A DNA stretch of 35,958 nucleotides. Origin: Paraburkholderia solitsugae. GTDB taxonomy: Bacteria > Pseudomonadota > Gammaproteobacteria > Burkholderiales > Burkholderiaceae. The notes beneath the pieces are model-generated. The model was not told the origin of the DNA and ran no database searches. It was given only the letters and a program-made list of their open reading frames with translations. The DNA lies in assembly GCF_013177695.1 (NCBI RefSeq), contig NZ_WOEY01000072.1, forward strand, positions 1-35,958, in the 5' to 3' direction. Of the stretch, positions 8,416-16,834 are shown piece by piece. How positions within the stretch are numbered: position 1 is the stretch's first letter; each line of letters opens with the position of its first letter. The position numbers were made by a program, and so were the translations under genes.

Positions 8416-9315
8416 ATGGAACTGCGACATCTTCGGTATTTCATCGCTGTCGCCGAGACGGGCAGCCTGACGGAGGCAGCCGAACGGCGCCTGCACACTT
8501 CGCAGCCGTCACTGAGTCGGCAGATTCGAGATCTGGAGGAGCAGGTTGGGGTCGAGTTGCTGAGCCGCAGCGCACGCGGCGTGGAGCTGACTCCAGCAGG
8601 CAAGGCATTCATCGATCACGCCCGACTGGCATTGGCCCAGGTGGAAGCTGCAGTCGAATCGGCCCGAAGGGCAGCGCAACCTGCGAAGCAGCGCTTCTCT
8701 GTCGGCTTCCTCACTGGACAGGAAATGACTTGGCTGCCCGAGGTCATGCGCATTCTGCGCGGCGAGTTGCCGAACATCGACGTCATCGTGTCCAGCGACT
8801 ATTCGCCGGATCTTGCCGAAGAACTCGCGCGCGGCAAGCTGGATTTGGCGTTCCTGCGTGCCGAACCAGACTTCAATCTCGCCTACCAGGTCGTGGGACG
8901 GGAACCGCTCGTGGTGCTCATGCCGAGTGACCATCCGCTGACGTCCCGCGTTGCAATCCTTCCACAAGAACTCGTTGGTGAGCCTTTCATCGCTATGGCT
9001 AACAAGGCCAGGGTGTTGCGCGCAGTGATCGACGATTACCTGGATCGCTCAGGAATCCATATCAAGTCGGTGCAGAGTGTAGACAACCCCGCAGTAGTCA
9101 TGTCACTTGTTGCGTCGACGCGAAGTGTGACGCTGATTCCGGCTTATGTCGAAAACTTGATGCCTTGGTCGGTCGCTAGCCGTCCGCTCGAAGGCGGGGC
9201 GCCGACGATCGACTTGGTTATCGGCTACAGGAGGGCAAATACATCTTCGATTCTGAAGCTGTTCCTCTCAAAAGTGGATGAACTGATCGCAGGCGTCGCG
9301 AAGAGATTGTCGTGA
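8416..9315 (+). CDS. LysR-family transcriptional regulator, HcaR/CatM-like
   Basis: The 299-residue product starts MELRHLRYFIAVAETGS and has a helix-turn-helix with TEAAERRLHTSQPSLSRQI, typical of the LysR branch that includes HcaR, CatM and BenM. The effector-binding domain follows. The frame is open from 8332. The ATG at 8416 matches the usual N-terminus of the family and has GGGG upstream, while the ATG at 8404 is a possible alternative. It is divergent from the two SDR genes. In the gap there is a small inverted repeat, CTTG-TGG-CAAG, at 8351-8361, followed by an AT-rich stretch. Control of the SDR pair is inferred from the divergent layout. Confidence 0.92.
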   Translation: MELRHLRYFIAVAETGSLTEAAERRLHTSQPSLSRQIRDLEEQVGVELLSRSARGVELTPAGKAFIDHARLALAQVEAAVESARRAAQPAKQRFSVGFLTGQEMTWLPEVMRILRGELPNIDVIVSSDYSPDLAEELARGKLDLAFLRAEPDFNLAYQVVGREPLVVLMPSDHPLTSRVAILPQELVGEPFIAMANKARVLRAVIDDYLDRSGIHIKSVQSVDNPAVVMSLVASTRSVTLIPAYVENLMPWSVASRPLEGGAPTIDLVIGYRRANTSSILKLFLSKVDELIAGVAKRLS

Positions 9316-9359
9316 TCCTGCCCTCCTATCCGTAAGCGCCTCCCGTTCCGACTTCTCGC

Positions 9360-9418
9360 TTGACAAAGTAACAGACCTGTTCTTAGTATTAACGTTGCGT
9401 ACAGGTCAGTAACTTTGT
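9360..9418 (+). promoter_or_regulatory. Promoter with paired TetR-type operator upstream of the MaoC gene
   Basis: TTGACA at 9360-9365 and TAGTAT at 9384-9389 form a promoter with an 18-bp spacer. ACAAAGTAACAGACCTGT (9363-9380) and ACAGGTCAGTAACTTTGT (9401-9418) are inverted copies matching at 16 of 18 positions and separated by 20 bp. The left copy covers the -35 end and spacer, and the right copy lies just downstream of the expected start of transcription, a layout suited to repression. The same arrangement recurs at 11610-11668 beside a TetR gene. Confidence 0.68.
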
Positions 9419-9471
9419 GAGGAATATCGCTACTCCCGCTCGAAGCCGTCACCTAAACCTGGAGTCGATTT

Positions 9472-9939
9472 ATGAATCAGTTGAACGAGCGCTATTTAGA
9501 GGATTTTGCAGTGGGGCAGACGTTCGGTTCAGGACGGCTGCGTATCGACAAGGAACGGGTCCTTGCGTTCGCTGCCGAGTTCGATCCACAGCCCTTCCAC
9601 CTCGATGAGGCGGCGGCGCGCCGCTCGATTTTCGGTGGACTCGCCGCCAGCGGCTGGCACACCGCTGCCGTGACGATGCGGTTGATGGTTGAGACCGAAC
9701 TCAAGCCGGCTGGCGGCTTCGTCGGCGCTGGGCTCGACGAGTGCCGCTGGCCCCGGCCAGTGCGCCCCGGTGATGAGTTGCGCGTCGAGTGCGAGGTGAT
9801 CGAGGTGCGACCGTCAAAGTCCCGTCCGGAGCAGGGCCTGATCAAGCTCCGGACGACTACGCTGAACCAGGATGACGAGGCTGTGCTGGTGCATGTCGTG
9901 AACATGGTCGTGCCGTGCCGTCAACCACATTCGTGTTGA
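9472..9939 (+). CDS. MaoC-family dehydratase (hot-dog fold)
   Basis: This 155-residue single hot-dog protein has the hydratase signature FDPQPFHLDEAAA, with Asp38 and His43 as the catalytic pair, then GGLAASGWHTAAV and a beta-rich second half. Such proteins add water to enoyl-CoA thioesters or related unsaturated substrates. GGAG eight bases before ATG fixes the start. It is the first gene after the paired operator at 9360-9418 and is followed 154 bp later by a beta-hydroxyacid dehydrogenase on the same strand. A role in degrading an acyl-CoA or similar compound, de-repressed by the nearby TetR, is inferred. Confidence 0.9.
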   Translation: MNQLNERYLEDFAVGQTFGSGRLRIDKERVLAFAAEFDPQPFHLDEAAARRSIFGGLAASGWHTAAVTMRLMVETELKPAGGFVGAGLDECRWPRPVRPGDELRVECEVIEVRPSKSRPEQGLIKLRTTTLNQDDEAVLVHVVNMVVPCRQPHSC

Positions 9940-10093
9940 CACGGCAAAGCGGGGTTGCCGGAGAAGAATGTTCATGATGGAAATTTCGGATGCCGAACCG
10001 CATGTTCCGCATTCGTAACCCGCTCCCCGTGTTCCCGGCAACCTATCCGACCGTGTCGCCACAAGCGCCAACCACCTTTGGATGGAGGTGATT

Positions 10094-10973
10094 ATGGACA
10101 TCGGTTTCATTGGCTTAGGTGTCATGGGACAGCGCCATGGCGCTCAATCTGGCCCGGGTGGGCACACAGCTCATTGTCTGGAATCGCTCCGCTGACAGGA
10201 GCGAGGCTTTGCGAGCGGCGGGCGCAACCGTCGCGACGAATCCCGCCGAGATATTTAAACGGACCCGCGTGGTATTCCTGATGCTGGTCGATGGCGACGC
10301 AGTCGACGCCGTTCTCGGCCGCGGCACATCGCAGTTCAGCGAGAACGTTGCGCACCACACGATCGTCCACATGGGGACGACCTCGCCCGACTACTCGCGC
10401 GGACTCGAAGCCGACATTCGCAACGCCGGTGGCAGCTACGTGGAAGCGCCCGTCTCGGGCTCGCGCAAGCCCGCCGAGGCGGGCCAGCTTGTAGCGATGC
10501 TGGCGGGCGAAGACGCGGCCGTCGAAAGCGTCCGCCCTCTGCTCGAGCCTATGTGCCATCAGACGATGGTGTGCGGCCCGGTTCCGAATGGGCTTCTGAT
10601 GAAGCTCGCGGTGAACCTGTTTCTGATGACCACGGTCACCGGCCTTGCGGAAGCGGCCCATTTTGCCGAGCGGCATGGCTTGGACTTGCAGCAGTTCCGC
10701 GCCATCGTGGACGCCGGTCAGATGGCGAGCGACATCTCACGCGTGAAAATTCTCAAACTGGTCATGCGTAACTTCGATGTCCAGGGATCGATCACCAATG
10801 TGCTGATGGTCAATCGATTGATTGCGCAAGCGGCGAGGGATGCCGGGGTCGCGTCGCCGCTATTGGATGTCTGCCATGCGCTATTCGGTGAGACGCTGGC
10901 GTTGGGGCACGGACAGTCCGACATCGCGGCCGTTGTCCACGCACTCGAGGCAAGAACCGATTCCGGCAAATGA
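10094..10973 (+). CDS. NAD(P)-dependent beta-hydroxyacid dehydrogenase (HIBADH-like) with a frameshift at its 5' end
   Basis: The gene should start at ATG 10094, preceded by GGAGGTGATT, and encode MDIGFIGLGVMGQ. At 10133-10136 there are four bases (CGCC) where the family motif GLGxMGxxMAxNL needs three, so the rest (MALNLARVGTQLIVWNRS onward) lies in the next frame. Without the shift, translation could begin only at GTG 10119 or ATG 10137, losing the first strand and the glycine-rich dinucleotide loop. The remaining 280 residues are intact: VEAPVSGSRKP substrate motif, the catalytic lysine in NGLLMKLAVN, and the C-terminal helical domain. Family members oxidise 3-hydroxyisobutyrate, tartronate semialdehyde and similar acids. 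Either the gene is recently inactivated or one base was mis-called. Confidence 0.82.
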
Positions 10974-10983
10974 TCGTGTTCGA

Positions 10984-11577
10984 CTAGGCCAACAACTTCG
11001 TGGCGGCCTCAATGAGGTCGCCCTTCAGATCACCCGACTCCGCTATTAATCCGGTGACGTACGCGCCGTTGATAAGCAGTGCTAGCTGGGACGCGGTACG
11101 TTTGGGATTGCCGACGCCCAGCTTGGCAACGATCGTTGCGAGCCGCGCCTGCATTTCCTCCTTGTTGTCCCGGGCGATAACCCGGCCAGGATGGTTGTCG
11201 TCGGGAAACTCCGCCACCAGGTTAAGAAACGGGCAACCACGAAAGGCGGGGTGCGCAATCCGTTTCGCGATTCCGGATAGCAGCGCGTCCAGCAAAGCGC
11301 GCGGATCCTCAGCGTGCTTTTCTTCAACGTCATCCCACCACGCCCAGAACAACCGATCTTTCTCGGCAGCGAAAGCAGAGATCAAAGCGTCCTTGGAGTC
11401 GAATACGCGATAGAGGCTCGTCTTCGACACCCCGGATTGCTCGACGACCGTGTCGACGCCAATGGCACGGATGCCCTCGCGGTAGAACAGGTCGCTTGCC
11501 GTCGCGAGGATACGCTCGCGCGCGCTCACTTCGCCTTTTGGCGGGGCTCCCCGCCGGGGTCGGGCTCCTGCCTTCAT
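10984..11577 (-). CDS. TetR/AcrR-family repressor of the flanking dehydrogenase cluster
   Basis: The 197-residue product has the TetR helix-turn-helix near residues 20-65 (ARERILATASDLFYREGIRA, then GVSKTSLYRVFDSKDAL) and a ligand-binding helical C-terminal domain containing FRGCPFLNLVAEFPD. The frame is open to 11616, but that ATG lies inside the operator. The ATG at 11577 has AAGGAG nine bases upstream. It is divergent from the MDR oxidoreductase at 11674 and convergent with the dehydrogenase at 10094. The paired operator between this gene and 11674, found again at 9360-9418, makes it the natural repressor of both. The inducer is unknown, probably a substrate or electrophile handled by the cluster. 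Confidence 0.92.
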   Translation of the reverse strand: MKAGARPRRGAPPKGEVSARERILATASDLFYREGIRAIGVDTVVEQSGVSKTSLYRVFDSKDALISAFAAEKDRLFWAWWDDVEEKHAEDPRALLDALLSGIAKRIAHPAFRGCPFLNLVAEFPDDNHPGRVIARDNKEEMQARLATIVAKLGVGNPKRTASQLALLINGAYVTGLIAESGDLKGDLIEAATKLLA

Positions 11578-11609
11578 ATCTGCACACTCCTTCGATCTGG
11601 ATTTTCTGA

Positions 11610-11668
11610 TTGACAAAGTAACAGGTCTGTACCTATTATAAAAGTGACGTACAGGTCTGTTACTTTAT
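11610..11668 (+). promoter_or_regulatory. Promoter with paired TetR-type operator between tetR and the MDR oxidoreductase
   Basis: TTGACA at 11610-11615 and TATTAT at 11634-11639 (18-bp spacer) make a good sigma-70 promoter. ACAAAGTAACAGGTCTGT (11613-11630) and ACAGGTCTGTTACTTTAT (11651-11668) are inverted copies matching at 15 of 18 positions, again 20 bp apart. Each arm holds the imperfect palindrome GTAACAG/CTGTAC. The arrangement matches 9360-9418 base for base in spacing. It could also autoregulate the divergent tetR gene. Confidence 0.72.
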
Positions 11669-11673
11669 AGGAT

Positions 11674-12657
11674 ATGCCAATGCGCGTGATCGAAGCAGAA
11701 ACCTTTTCGGGCTATGACGGGTTGCGGCAGATCGAATTACCCAAGCCGCAACCGGCGAAGGACCGGGTGCTCGTTCGCGTGACGGCCGCTGGCGTGACGC
11801 CGCTCGAATACACGGTCCTGTCGGGTGGACACCCTCGAGCCAGGGCGCCGCTCGTGCCAGGCAATGAGGGCGTCGGTGTCATCGAGGATGCAGGTGACTC
11901 CGGCCTCGCGGTGGGAAGCCGCGTGATGTTCACGGGACCCTATGGCGTTGCTGAGAATGGCACATGGCAGGAATGGCTGCTGGTGAGGCCGGAACATCTG
12001 GCGTCGCCTGACGCGATCGGGGATGTCGTCGCGGCCAGCATTCCGGTGGCCTATCTGACGGCGCAGATCAGCCTCACCGACGCCGGGTTCAAGCCGGGCA
12101 TGACGGTGCTGGCTCCGGGAATCGGCGGGTCGGTCGGCAACGCGACCTATCAGCTCGCGCGGGCGCAGGGCGCCGGCAAGGTGATCTCTACGGCTGGCAG
12201 CGCGGCGAAGGCCGCGAGAGCGCGTGAACTTGGCTTCGAGGACGTGATTGACCTCACCGCGGAAGGTCTCGCTGACGGGGTTCGTCGGATAACGGCCGGC
12301 AAGGGTGTCGATATCGTCATCGAGAGCATCGGCGGCACTGTGACGAGTGAGGCGTTGAGCAGCCTGGGTCGCGGCGGTGTCCTGATCACGTTGGGCTACT
12401 CCGCTGGCCGCAGAAGCACCATCGATGTCACGGACCTGATCTGGAAGGGCGCGCGGATGGCTGGCTTTTCCCTGTTCGCCCAGTCACCGGCCACGGTCGC
12501 CACTGCGTGGCAGGACATCATCCCGTTAATCGTAAGCGGATCAGTCAAGCCGATCGTCGAGCGGGTCTACCCCCTCGACGAAGCAGGCGAAGCCTTGCGT
12601 CACCTGATAGAAGATCGGCCGTTTGGCAAAGTCATTTTAACGATGCGACCGACATGA
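11674..12657 (+). CDS. MDR-family zinc-independent oxidoreductase (quinone oxidoreductase-like)
   Basis: About 327 residues form a medium-chain dehydrogenase with a GroES-like N-terminal domain (PLVPGNEGVGVIEDAG) and a Rossmann domain with GIGGSVGNATYQLARAQGAG near residues 149-168. No structural or catalytic zinc cysteine cluster is present, which fits NADPH:quinone oxidoreductases. ATG 11674 begins MPMRV. The second ATG at 11680 has AGGA seven bases upstream and may be the true start. It directly follows the paired operator and is divergent from the TetR gene, so it is the best candidate for its primary target. It probably reduces a quinone, enone or aldehyde; the substrate is not known. 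Confidence 0.9.
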   Translation: MPMRVIEAETFSGYDGLRQIELPKPQPAKDRVLVRVTAAGVTPLEYTVLSGGHPRARAPLVPGNEGVGVIEDAGDSGLAVGSRVMFTGPYGVAENGTWQEWLLVRPEHLASPDAIGDVVAASIPVAYLTAQISLTDAGFKPGMTVLAPGIGGSVGNATYQLARAQGAGKVISTAGSAAKAARARELGFEDVIDLTAEGLADGVRRITAGKGVDIVIESIGGTVTSEALSSLGRGGVLITLGYSAGRRSTIDVTDLIWKGARMAGFSLFAQSPATVATAWQDIIPLIVSGSVKPIVERVYPLDEAGEALRHLIEDRPFGKVILTMRPT

Positions 12658-12784
12658 CAAGCGGATGTTCACGGCATCCACGCGCGCCTATTCCATTGGT
12701 GCGATACCTGTGCGTTGGCCGAAGCAGGTCAGGCGATGAGCGGACGAGGTTTCCTCGACGCGATGCAACCATGAGGAGGTCGTT

Positions 12785-13633
12785 ATGTTGAATTGGCAGG
12801 TGGGCGCGGTAAAGATAACCTGTGTGGTCGAGATCGTGATCCCCTTTCCCGATGGCACCCTCATCGCTGAGGCGACGCCACAGGCCCTGAAAGCCAGTCC
12901 GTGGCTCTTCCCGCACTTCGCTACGGAGGATGGCACCCTCATCGCGGCCGTCCAGGCGCTGCTGGTGGAGGCGCCGGGGCTGCGGCTGGTGGTCGACACC
13001 TGCATCGGCAACGACAAGCCGCGCCATCTGGTGGGCGGAAACCCGCTCGCGACGCCGTTCCTGCAACAGCTGGCGGATGCGGGCTGGAGCCGCGACAGTG
13101 TCGACGCCGTGATCTGCACCCACCTGCACGTAGACCACGTGGGCTGGAACACCATGTTGGTGGACGGCAAGTGGGTTCCAACCTTCCCCAAGGCACGCTA
13201 CCTGATTGGCAAGCGCGAATTCGAACATTGGAGCAACGAAGGCGACGAGGAGCAGCAGGCGATCATCGGAGACAGCGTGCGGCCGATCTTCGACGCCAGC
13301 CTGGTCGACCTGGTGGAGATGGATCACCGCATCTCGCCTGAGGTGCGCCTGAGGCCAACCCCCGGGCACACGCCGGGCCATGTCAGCGTGATGATCGAAT
13401 CGGAAGGGCAGAGCGCGGTGATCACCGGCGACATTGCCCATCATCCCTGCCAAATGGCGCACCCCGAGTGGACCACGAGCCTCGACAGCGACATCCAGGC
13501 CGCGACGACCACCCGCGCGAAGCTGTTCGCCGAGTGGGCCGACCAGCCGATCCTGGTTATTGGCACTCACTATGCCGCGCCGACAGCTGGACATGTGAAG
13601 CGCGACGGGGCGGCGTTCCGGTTCGAGGTCTAG
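12785..13633 (+). CDS. MBL-fold metallo-hydrolase (lactonase-like)
   Basis: The 282-residue protein carries the metallo-beta-lactamase-fold zinc motif THLHVDHVGWN, with His113, His115, Asp117 and His118. A further histidine lies in TPGHTPGH near 193-197, an aspartate in ITGDIAHHP, and a final histidine in GTHYAAP. This set resembles AHL lactonases and related hydrolases, but whether it opens a lactone or another ester-like bond cannot be told. GAGGAGG six bases before the ATG fixes the start. It lies 127 bp downstream of the MDR oxidoreductase on the same strand and is probably in the same TetR-controlled transcript. Confidence 0.9.
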   Translation: MLNWQVGAVKITCVVEIVIPFPDGTLIAEATPQALKASPWLFPHFATEDGTLIAAVQALLVEAPGLRLVVDTCIGNDKPRHLVGGNPLATPFLQQLADAGWSRDSVDAVICTHLHVDHVGWNTMLVDGKWVPTFPKARYLIGKREFEHWSNEGDEEQQAIIGDSVRPIFDASLVDLVEMDHRISPEVRLRPTPGHTPGHVSVMIESEGQSAVITGDIAHHPCQMAHPEWTTSLDSDIQAATTTRAKLFAEWADQPILVIGTHYAAPTAGHVKRDGAAFRFEV

Positions 13634-13798
13634 CCGCCGGACGGCCAAGGAGATGATCGACTGACTGGCCGGCGTTGGTTGGTACGCGCGAACCACCCTC
13701 GAATGCGGCCGCGCATGGGCGCCCTGCATTTTTTTTGCAGCTGACCGCCAGCCCAGGGGCGCTGCCAACAGGAATTAGCAATCAACGGAGTAGGCGCT

Positions 13799-14530
13799 AT
13801 GGATAAGTTGCAGGGAAAGGTGGCCGTCATCACCGGCGGCTCGTCGGGGATAGGCCTTGCCGCCGCGAAGCTCTTCGTCGCCGAGGGCGCCTACGTCTTC
13901 ATCACCGGCCGTCGCCAGAAGGAACTCGACGAAGCCGTGAGGGCCATCGGGGGCAACGTGACTGGCATCCAGGGAGACGTCGCCAATCCGGATGATCTTG
14001 ATCGTCTCTATGAGAACGTCAACGCGACAGGGCGAAGAATCGACATCGTCTTCGCCAACGCTGGCATCGCTGAGTTCGCCGCCTTGGGCAGTATCACCGA
14101 AGCGCATTTCGACAAACTGTTCAATACCAACGTGAAGGGCGTGCTCTTCACCGTGCAAAAGGCTCTGCCGCTCCTGAATAACGGCGGATCGATCATTCTC
14201 ACGGGCTCCGTCGCGAGCGCCAAAGGGACGCCCGCCTTCTGGGTATACGGCGCGACCAAGGCCGCCATCCGCAATTTCGTACGAGGATGGACTGTGGAAT
14301 TGAAGGATCGTCGCATCCGTTCCAACGTCCTTAGCCCGGGGCCAATTGATACCCCGGTCATTGGTCGGCAGCCTCCGGACGCTATTGCGAGGATTTTATC
14401 GACCATCCCGATGGGACGCATGGGGCAAGCCGACGAAGTGGCCAAAGCTGCTCTGTTTCTCGCTTCGGATGACTCGAGTTTCATCACGGGCATCGAACTC
14501 TTCGTGGACGGGGGGAGAGCACAGATCTGA
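13799..14530 (+). CDS. SDR-family oxidoreductase
   Basis: This 243-residue classical SDR has TGGSSGIG at about residues 13-20, NAG near 89, a serine in ILTGSVAS, YGATK as the active-site pair, and ITGIELFVDGG near the end. GGAG precedes the start codon. It sits 165 bp after the MBL hydrolase and 123 bp before the second MDR gene, all on the plus strand. Its sequence is close in style to the SDR at 20549-21325: both have TGGxSGIGFAAAKL/GLAAAKLF and similar central parts. The gap upstream contains a run of eight thymines flanked by CTGCA and TGCAG. The substrate is unknown. Confidence 0.92.
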   Translation: MDKLQGKVAVITGGSSGIGLAAAKLFVAEGAYVFITGRRQKELDEAVRAIGGNVTGIQGDVANPDDLDRLYENVNATGRRIDIVFANAGIAEFAALGSITEAHFDKLFNTNVKGVLFTVQKALPLLNNGGSIILTGSVASAKGTPAFWVYGATKAAIRNFVRGWTVELKDRRIRSNVLSPGPIDTPVIGRQPPDAIARILSTIPMGRMGQADEVAKAALFLASDDSSFITGIELFVDGGRAQI

Positions 14531-14653
14531 ATATCGTGACAACAGCGCGCGCCTTTCCGCAACGGATTGGCTGACATTCCGCAACCCGATGTCCTATAAG
14601 GCATGCCCGGACGCCGCGTCCACTTAGGCGTCCATCGAAGATGGAGTTTCATC

Positions 14654-15622
14654 ATGAAAGGTATTGTGCTCACCGCATATGGCGACCCTGCAACGGGACT
14701 TGAATTGCGCGAGGTGCCCGAACCCGCCAGTCCGGGCGCGGGCCAGGTGATGGTCGCGGTCGACTATGCCCCAATCAACTTCAGCGACATTCTCGTCGCG
14801 CGGGGCCTGTACCCGCTGCATCCCGAGTTGCCATCCGTTATCGGCAACGAGGGTGCGGGGCGCGTGCTGGAGGTGGGTGCCGGAGTCAGCAACGTCAGAG
14901 TCGGTGATCGCGTGGCTCTCCCGATGGGTAACTTTACCTGGCGCGAGCGGATGGTCGTCAACGCGGACGGCCTGGTCGCACTTCCCACCGATGCCGATCC
15001 TCATCAGTTGGCGATGCTTACTATCAATCCGCCCACCGCGCATCTGCTGCTCGAGACGTACGTGCATCTTCAGTCGGACGACTGGATTGCAATCAACGCG
15101 GCCAACTCGGCCATAGCGCGCTGGATAGTCGGTTTCGCCAGGAAAAAGGGTGTCAGGACTCTCGGACTGGTGCGCCGCGCTGAAGCTATAAGTGCCGCGC
15201 GAGAAGCGGGATGCGATCTGGTGTTGCTGGACGATGATGACGCGCCGGCGAAGATGGCAGAGGCGCTGGGCGAAAAGCGCGCGCGGCTTGCGCTGGATGC
15301 TGTCAGCGGCGAAGCTGCTGGCCGTCTGGCCAAGCTGCTGGGCCCGCGTGGCACACTCGTGTCGTACGCTGCCCCGACCTTTGCGGCCATGGCAGTGAGC
15401 CCTTTCGAGGTCATCTTCAATGACCTGACCATTCGTGGTTTTTCTTTGGGCAATCCGGACTTTGCCGGACAGATTCCCGGCGCCATCCTGCAGGCGTCAA
15501 AGATGGTGGCCGCAGGCGAAGTTGCAATTCCAGTGGCCGCGACATATCGGCTTGAGGAAATCGGCGCTGCAATCTCCCATCAGATGCGAGGCGGAAAAGT
15601 TCTTCTGAAAATCGGCGACTAG
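14654..15622 (+). CDS. MDR-family oxidoreductase, MECR/trans-2-enoyl reductase-like
   Basis: This 322-residue medium-chain dehydrogenase has PINFSDILVARGLYPLHPELP and INPPTAHLLLETYVHLQSDDW, then NAANSAIARWIVGFARKKG, which follow the pattern of trans-2-enoyl-CoA/ACP reductases (MECR/ETR1). Zinc-binding cysteines are absent. The frame is open from 14603, but the ATG at 14654 has GGAG eight bases upstream and gives the normal N-terminus MKGIVLTAYG. It is the last plus-strand gene of the cluster. Reduction of an activated double bond with NADPH is the family expectation. An alternative is a quinone reductase. Confidence 0.9.
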   Translation: MKGIVLTAYGDPATGLELREVPEPASPGAGQVMVAVDYAPINFSDILVARGLYPLHPELPSVIGNEGAGRVLEVGAGVSNVRVGDRVALPMGNFTWRERMVVNADGLVALPTDADPHQLAMLTINPPTAHLLLETYVHLQSDDWIAINAANSAIARWIVGFARKKGVRTLGLVRRAEAISAAREAGCDLVLLDDDDAPAKMAEALGEKRARLALDAVSGEAAGRLAKLLGPRGTLVSYAAPTFAAMAVSPFEVIFNDLTIRGFSLGNPDFAGQIPGAILQASKMVAAGEVAIPVAATYRLEEIGAAISHQMRGGKVLLKIGD

Positions 15623-15704
15623 GTGCAGCATATCTTCGGGTTCTCACAAAGCACGTTCTGGTAGACACCTCGCTCGAGCCCATCAAGCTCCCGTGCGTCG
15701 ACGC

Positions 15705-16748
15705 TCAGCGCCTATCGTGCCGTGCCGAAGCGCCACCCGCTGCAGCGCGAATCCGAGCCAACAGTGCTTCGCCCGACCATGAAGGTCGCACGTCGCTTCG
15801 CTCGGCTTCCCGCACGAGCTCGCATAGCCGCTCGTTCACCGGCGCCGTTCGCCCGAGGCGTTGGGCGAGGCGCACAACTTCGCCGTTGATCCAGTCGATT
15901 TCCGTCGTGCGTCCCGCCGCCAGATCGTCGGACATCGACGAGCGCGCGAGCGGATCGATCGTCAGCATCGTGCGGCCCAGCCGCTCGAATAACGCATCAG
16001 GTACGCCGAGAACGCGCGGTATCCAGGTGGCCGGAAGCGGCGTCACTTTGGCCGGCCGTATGCTGGCCTGCTTCAGAAGCGCGAGCGCTTCTTTCTGCGC
16101 CATGGCGAGGCACAGGCGATAGGCGCGTTGCGAGAGTTCCTCCTTCAAAGGGCGGTTCGCTAGCGCGTTGATTGCATTGTTGAGATTGAGCAACAGCTTC
16201 GCCCATTGCACCGGCAACAAGTCGGCGTGCTGGATGAGCGGCAGACCTGCTTTCCTGAACTCGTCGACGAACGGCTGCATGGCCGCCGCATGCCTGATCT
16301 CCAACTCGCCGCCTGAACCTTGATGAAATGCACCCGGGCCGCGTTCGACGACATTGAATGGCACCATCCCCTCCAGCACCGTCTGCTGTGGAAGGGCGGC
16401 ACGCAGCACGTCCGCATTGCCAATGCCGTTCTGCAAGCTCACGACGATCGTACCGGGGCGCAGCACATTCGCCAGTTCCGCGGCGGCCGTGGCGGTCGCG
16501 GCAGACTTGACGGTGACGAGTACCAGATCGGCTGCGGCGGCGCTGGCCGCGTCCGTCGCTACGTCGATCCGCTCCGACGGCGCATGCCAGCGGCTATCGT
16601 CGTGCCGCGACAGCGTGATGCCATGACTGCGCAACTGGTCGGCCACGCGCGCACGCCCAATGAAGGTGACGTCGCTGCCCCCGGCAAGAAGTCGTCCGCC
16701 GACATAGCAGCCAATCGAGCCGGCGCCGTAGATAAAGATTTTTGCCAT
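15705..16748 (-). CDS. Ketopantoate reductase family protein (2-dehydropantoate 2-reductase-like)
   Basis: The 347-residue product has the dinucleotide loop GAGSIG at residues 8-13, SLQNGIGN near 104-111, and the catalytic Lys184 with nearby asparagines in QWAKLLLNLNNAINAL. These are the hallmarks of PanE, which reduces 2-dehydropantoate with NADPH. Several paralogues occur in Burkholderia, so this copy may act on another 2-keto or hydroxy acid. ATG 16748 (MAKIFIYGAG) gives the family start; an in-frame ATG at 16760 is less likely. The class II aldolase gene lies upstream on the same strand, beyond a strong hairpin at 16835-16873. An aldol-cleavage and reduction pair is possible. Confidence 0.9.
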   Translation of the reverse strand: MAKIFIYGAGSIGCYVGGRLLAGGSDVTFIGRARVADQLRSHGITLSRHDDSRWHAPSERIDVATDAASAAAADLVLVTVKSAATATAAAELANVLRPGTIVVSLQNGIGNADVLRAALPQQTVLEGMVPFNVVERGPGAFHQGSGGELEIRHAAAMQPFVDEFRKAGLPLIQHADLLPVQWAKLLLNLNNAINALANRPLKEELSQRAYRLCLAMAQKEALALLKQASIRPAKVTPLPATWIPRVLGVPDALFERLGRTMLTIDPLARSSMSDDLAAGRTTEIDWINGEVVRLAQRLGRTAPVNERLCELVREAERSDVRPSWSGEALLARIRAAAGGASARHDRR

Positions 16749-16834
16749 ACAGGTTCTCACGTGACCTACCTAATACGTATCCGCGATGCGTTGAATCAGC
16801 AAACGCGGCTCATGACGCTCACGCCGTTCGCCCA

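Noticed and set aside
10094..10139. Programmed ribosomal frameshift in the beta-hydroxyacid dehydrogenase
   Set aside because: No slippery heptamer, stop codon or stimulatory structure is apparent at the shift; a simple one-base lesion explains it better.
13724..13740. Intrinsic terminator after the MBL gene
   Set aside because: CTGCA and TGCAG enclose the T run instead of preceding it, so the stem is only five bases with a T-rich loop and lacks a downstream U tract.
12632..13768. A 378-codon minus-strand frame opposite the MBL-fold gene
   Set aside because: The plus-strand gene has a ribosome site and complete zinc-binding motifs; the antisense product shows no domain.
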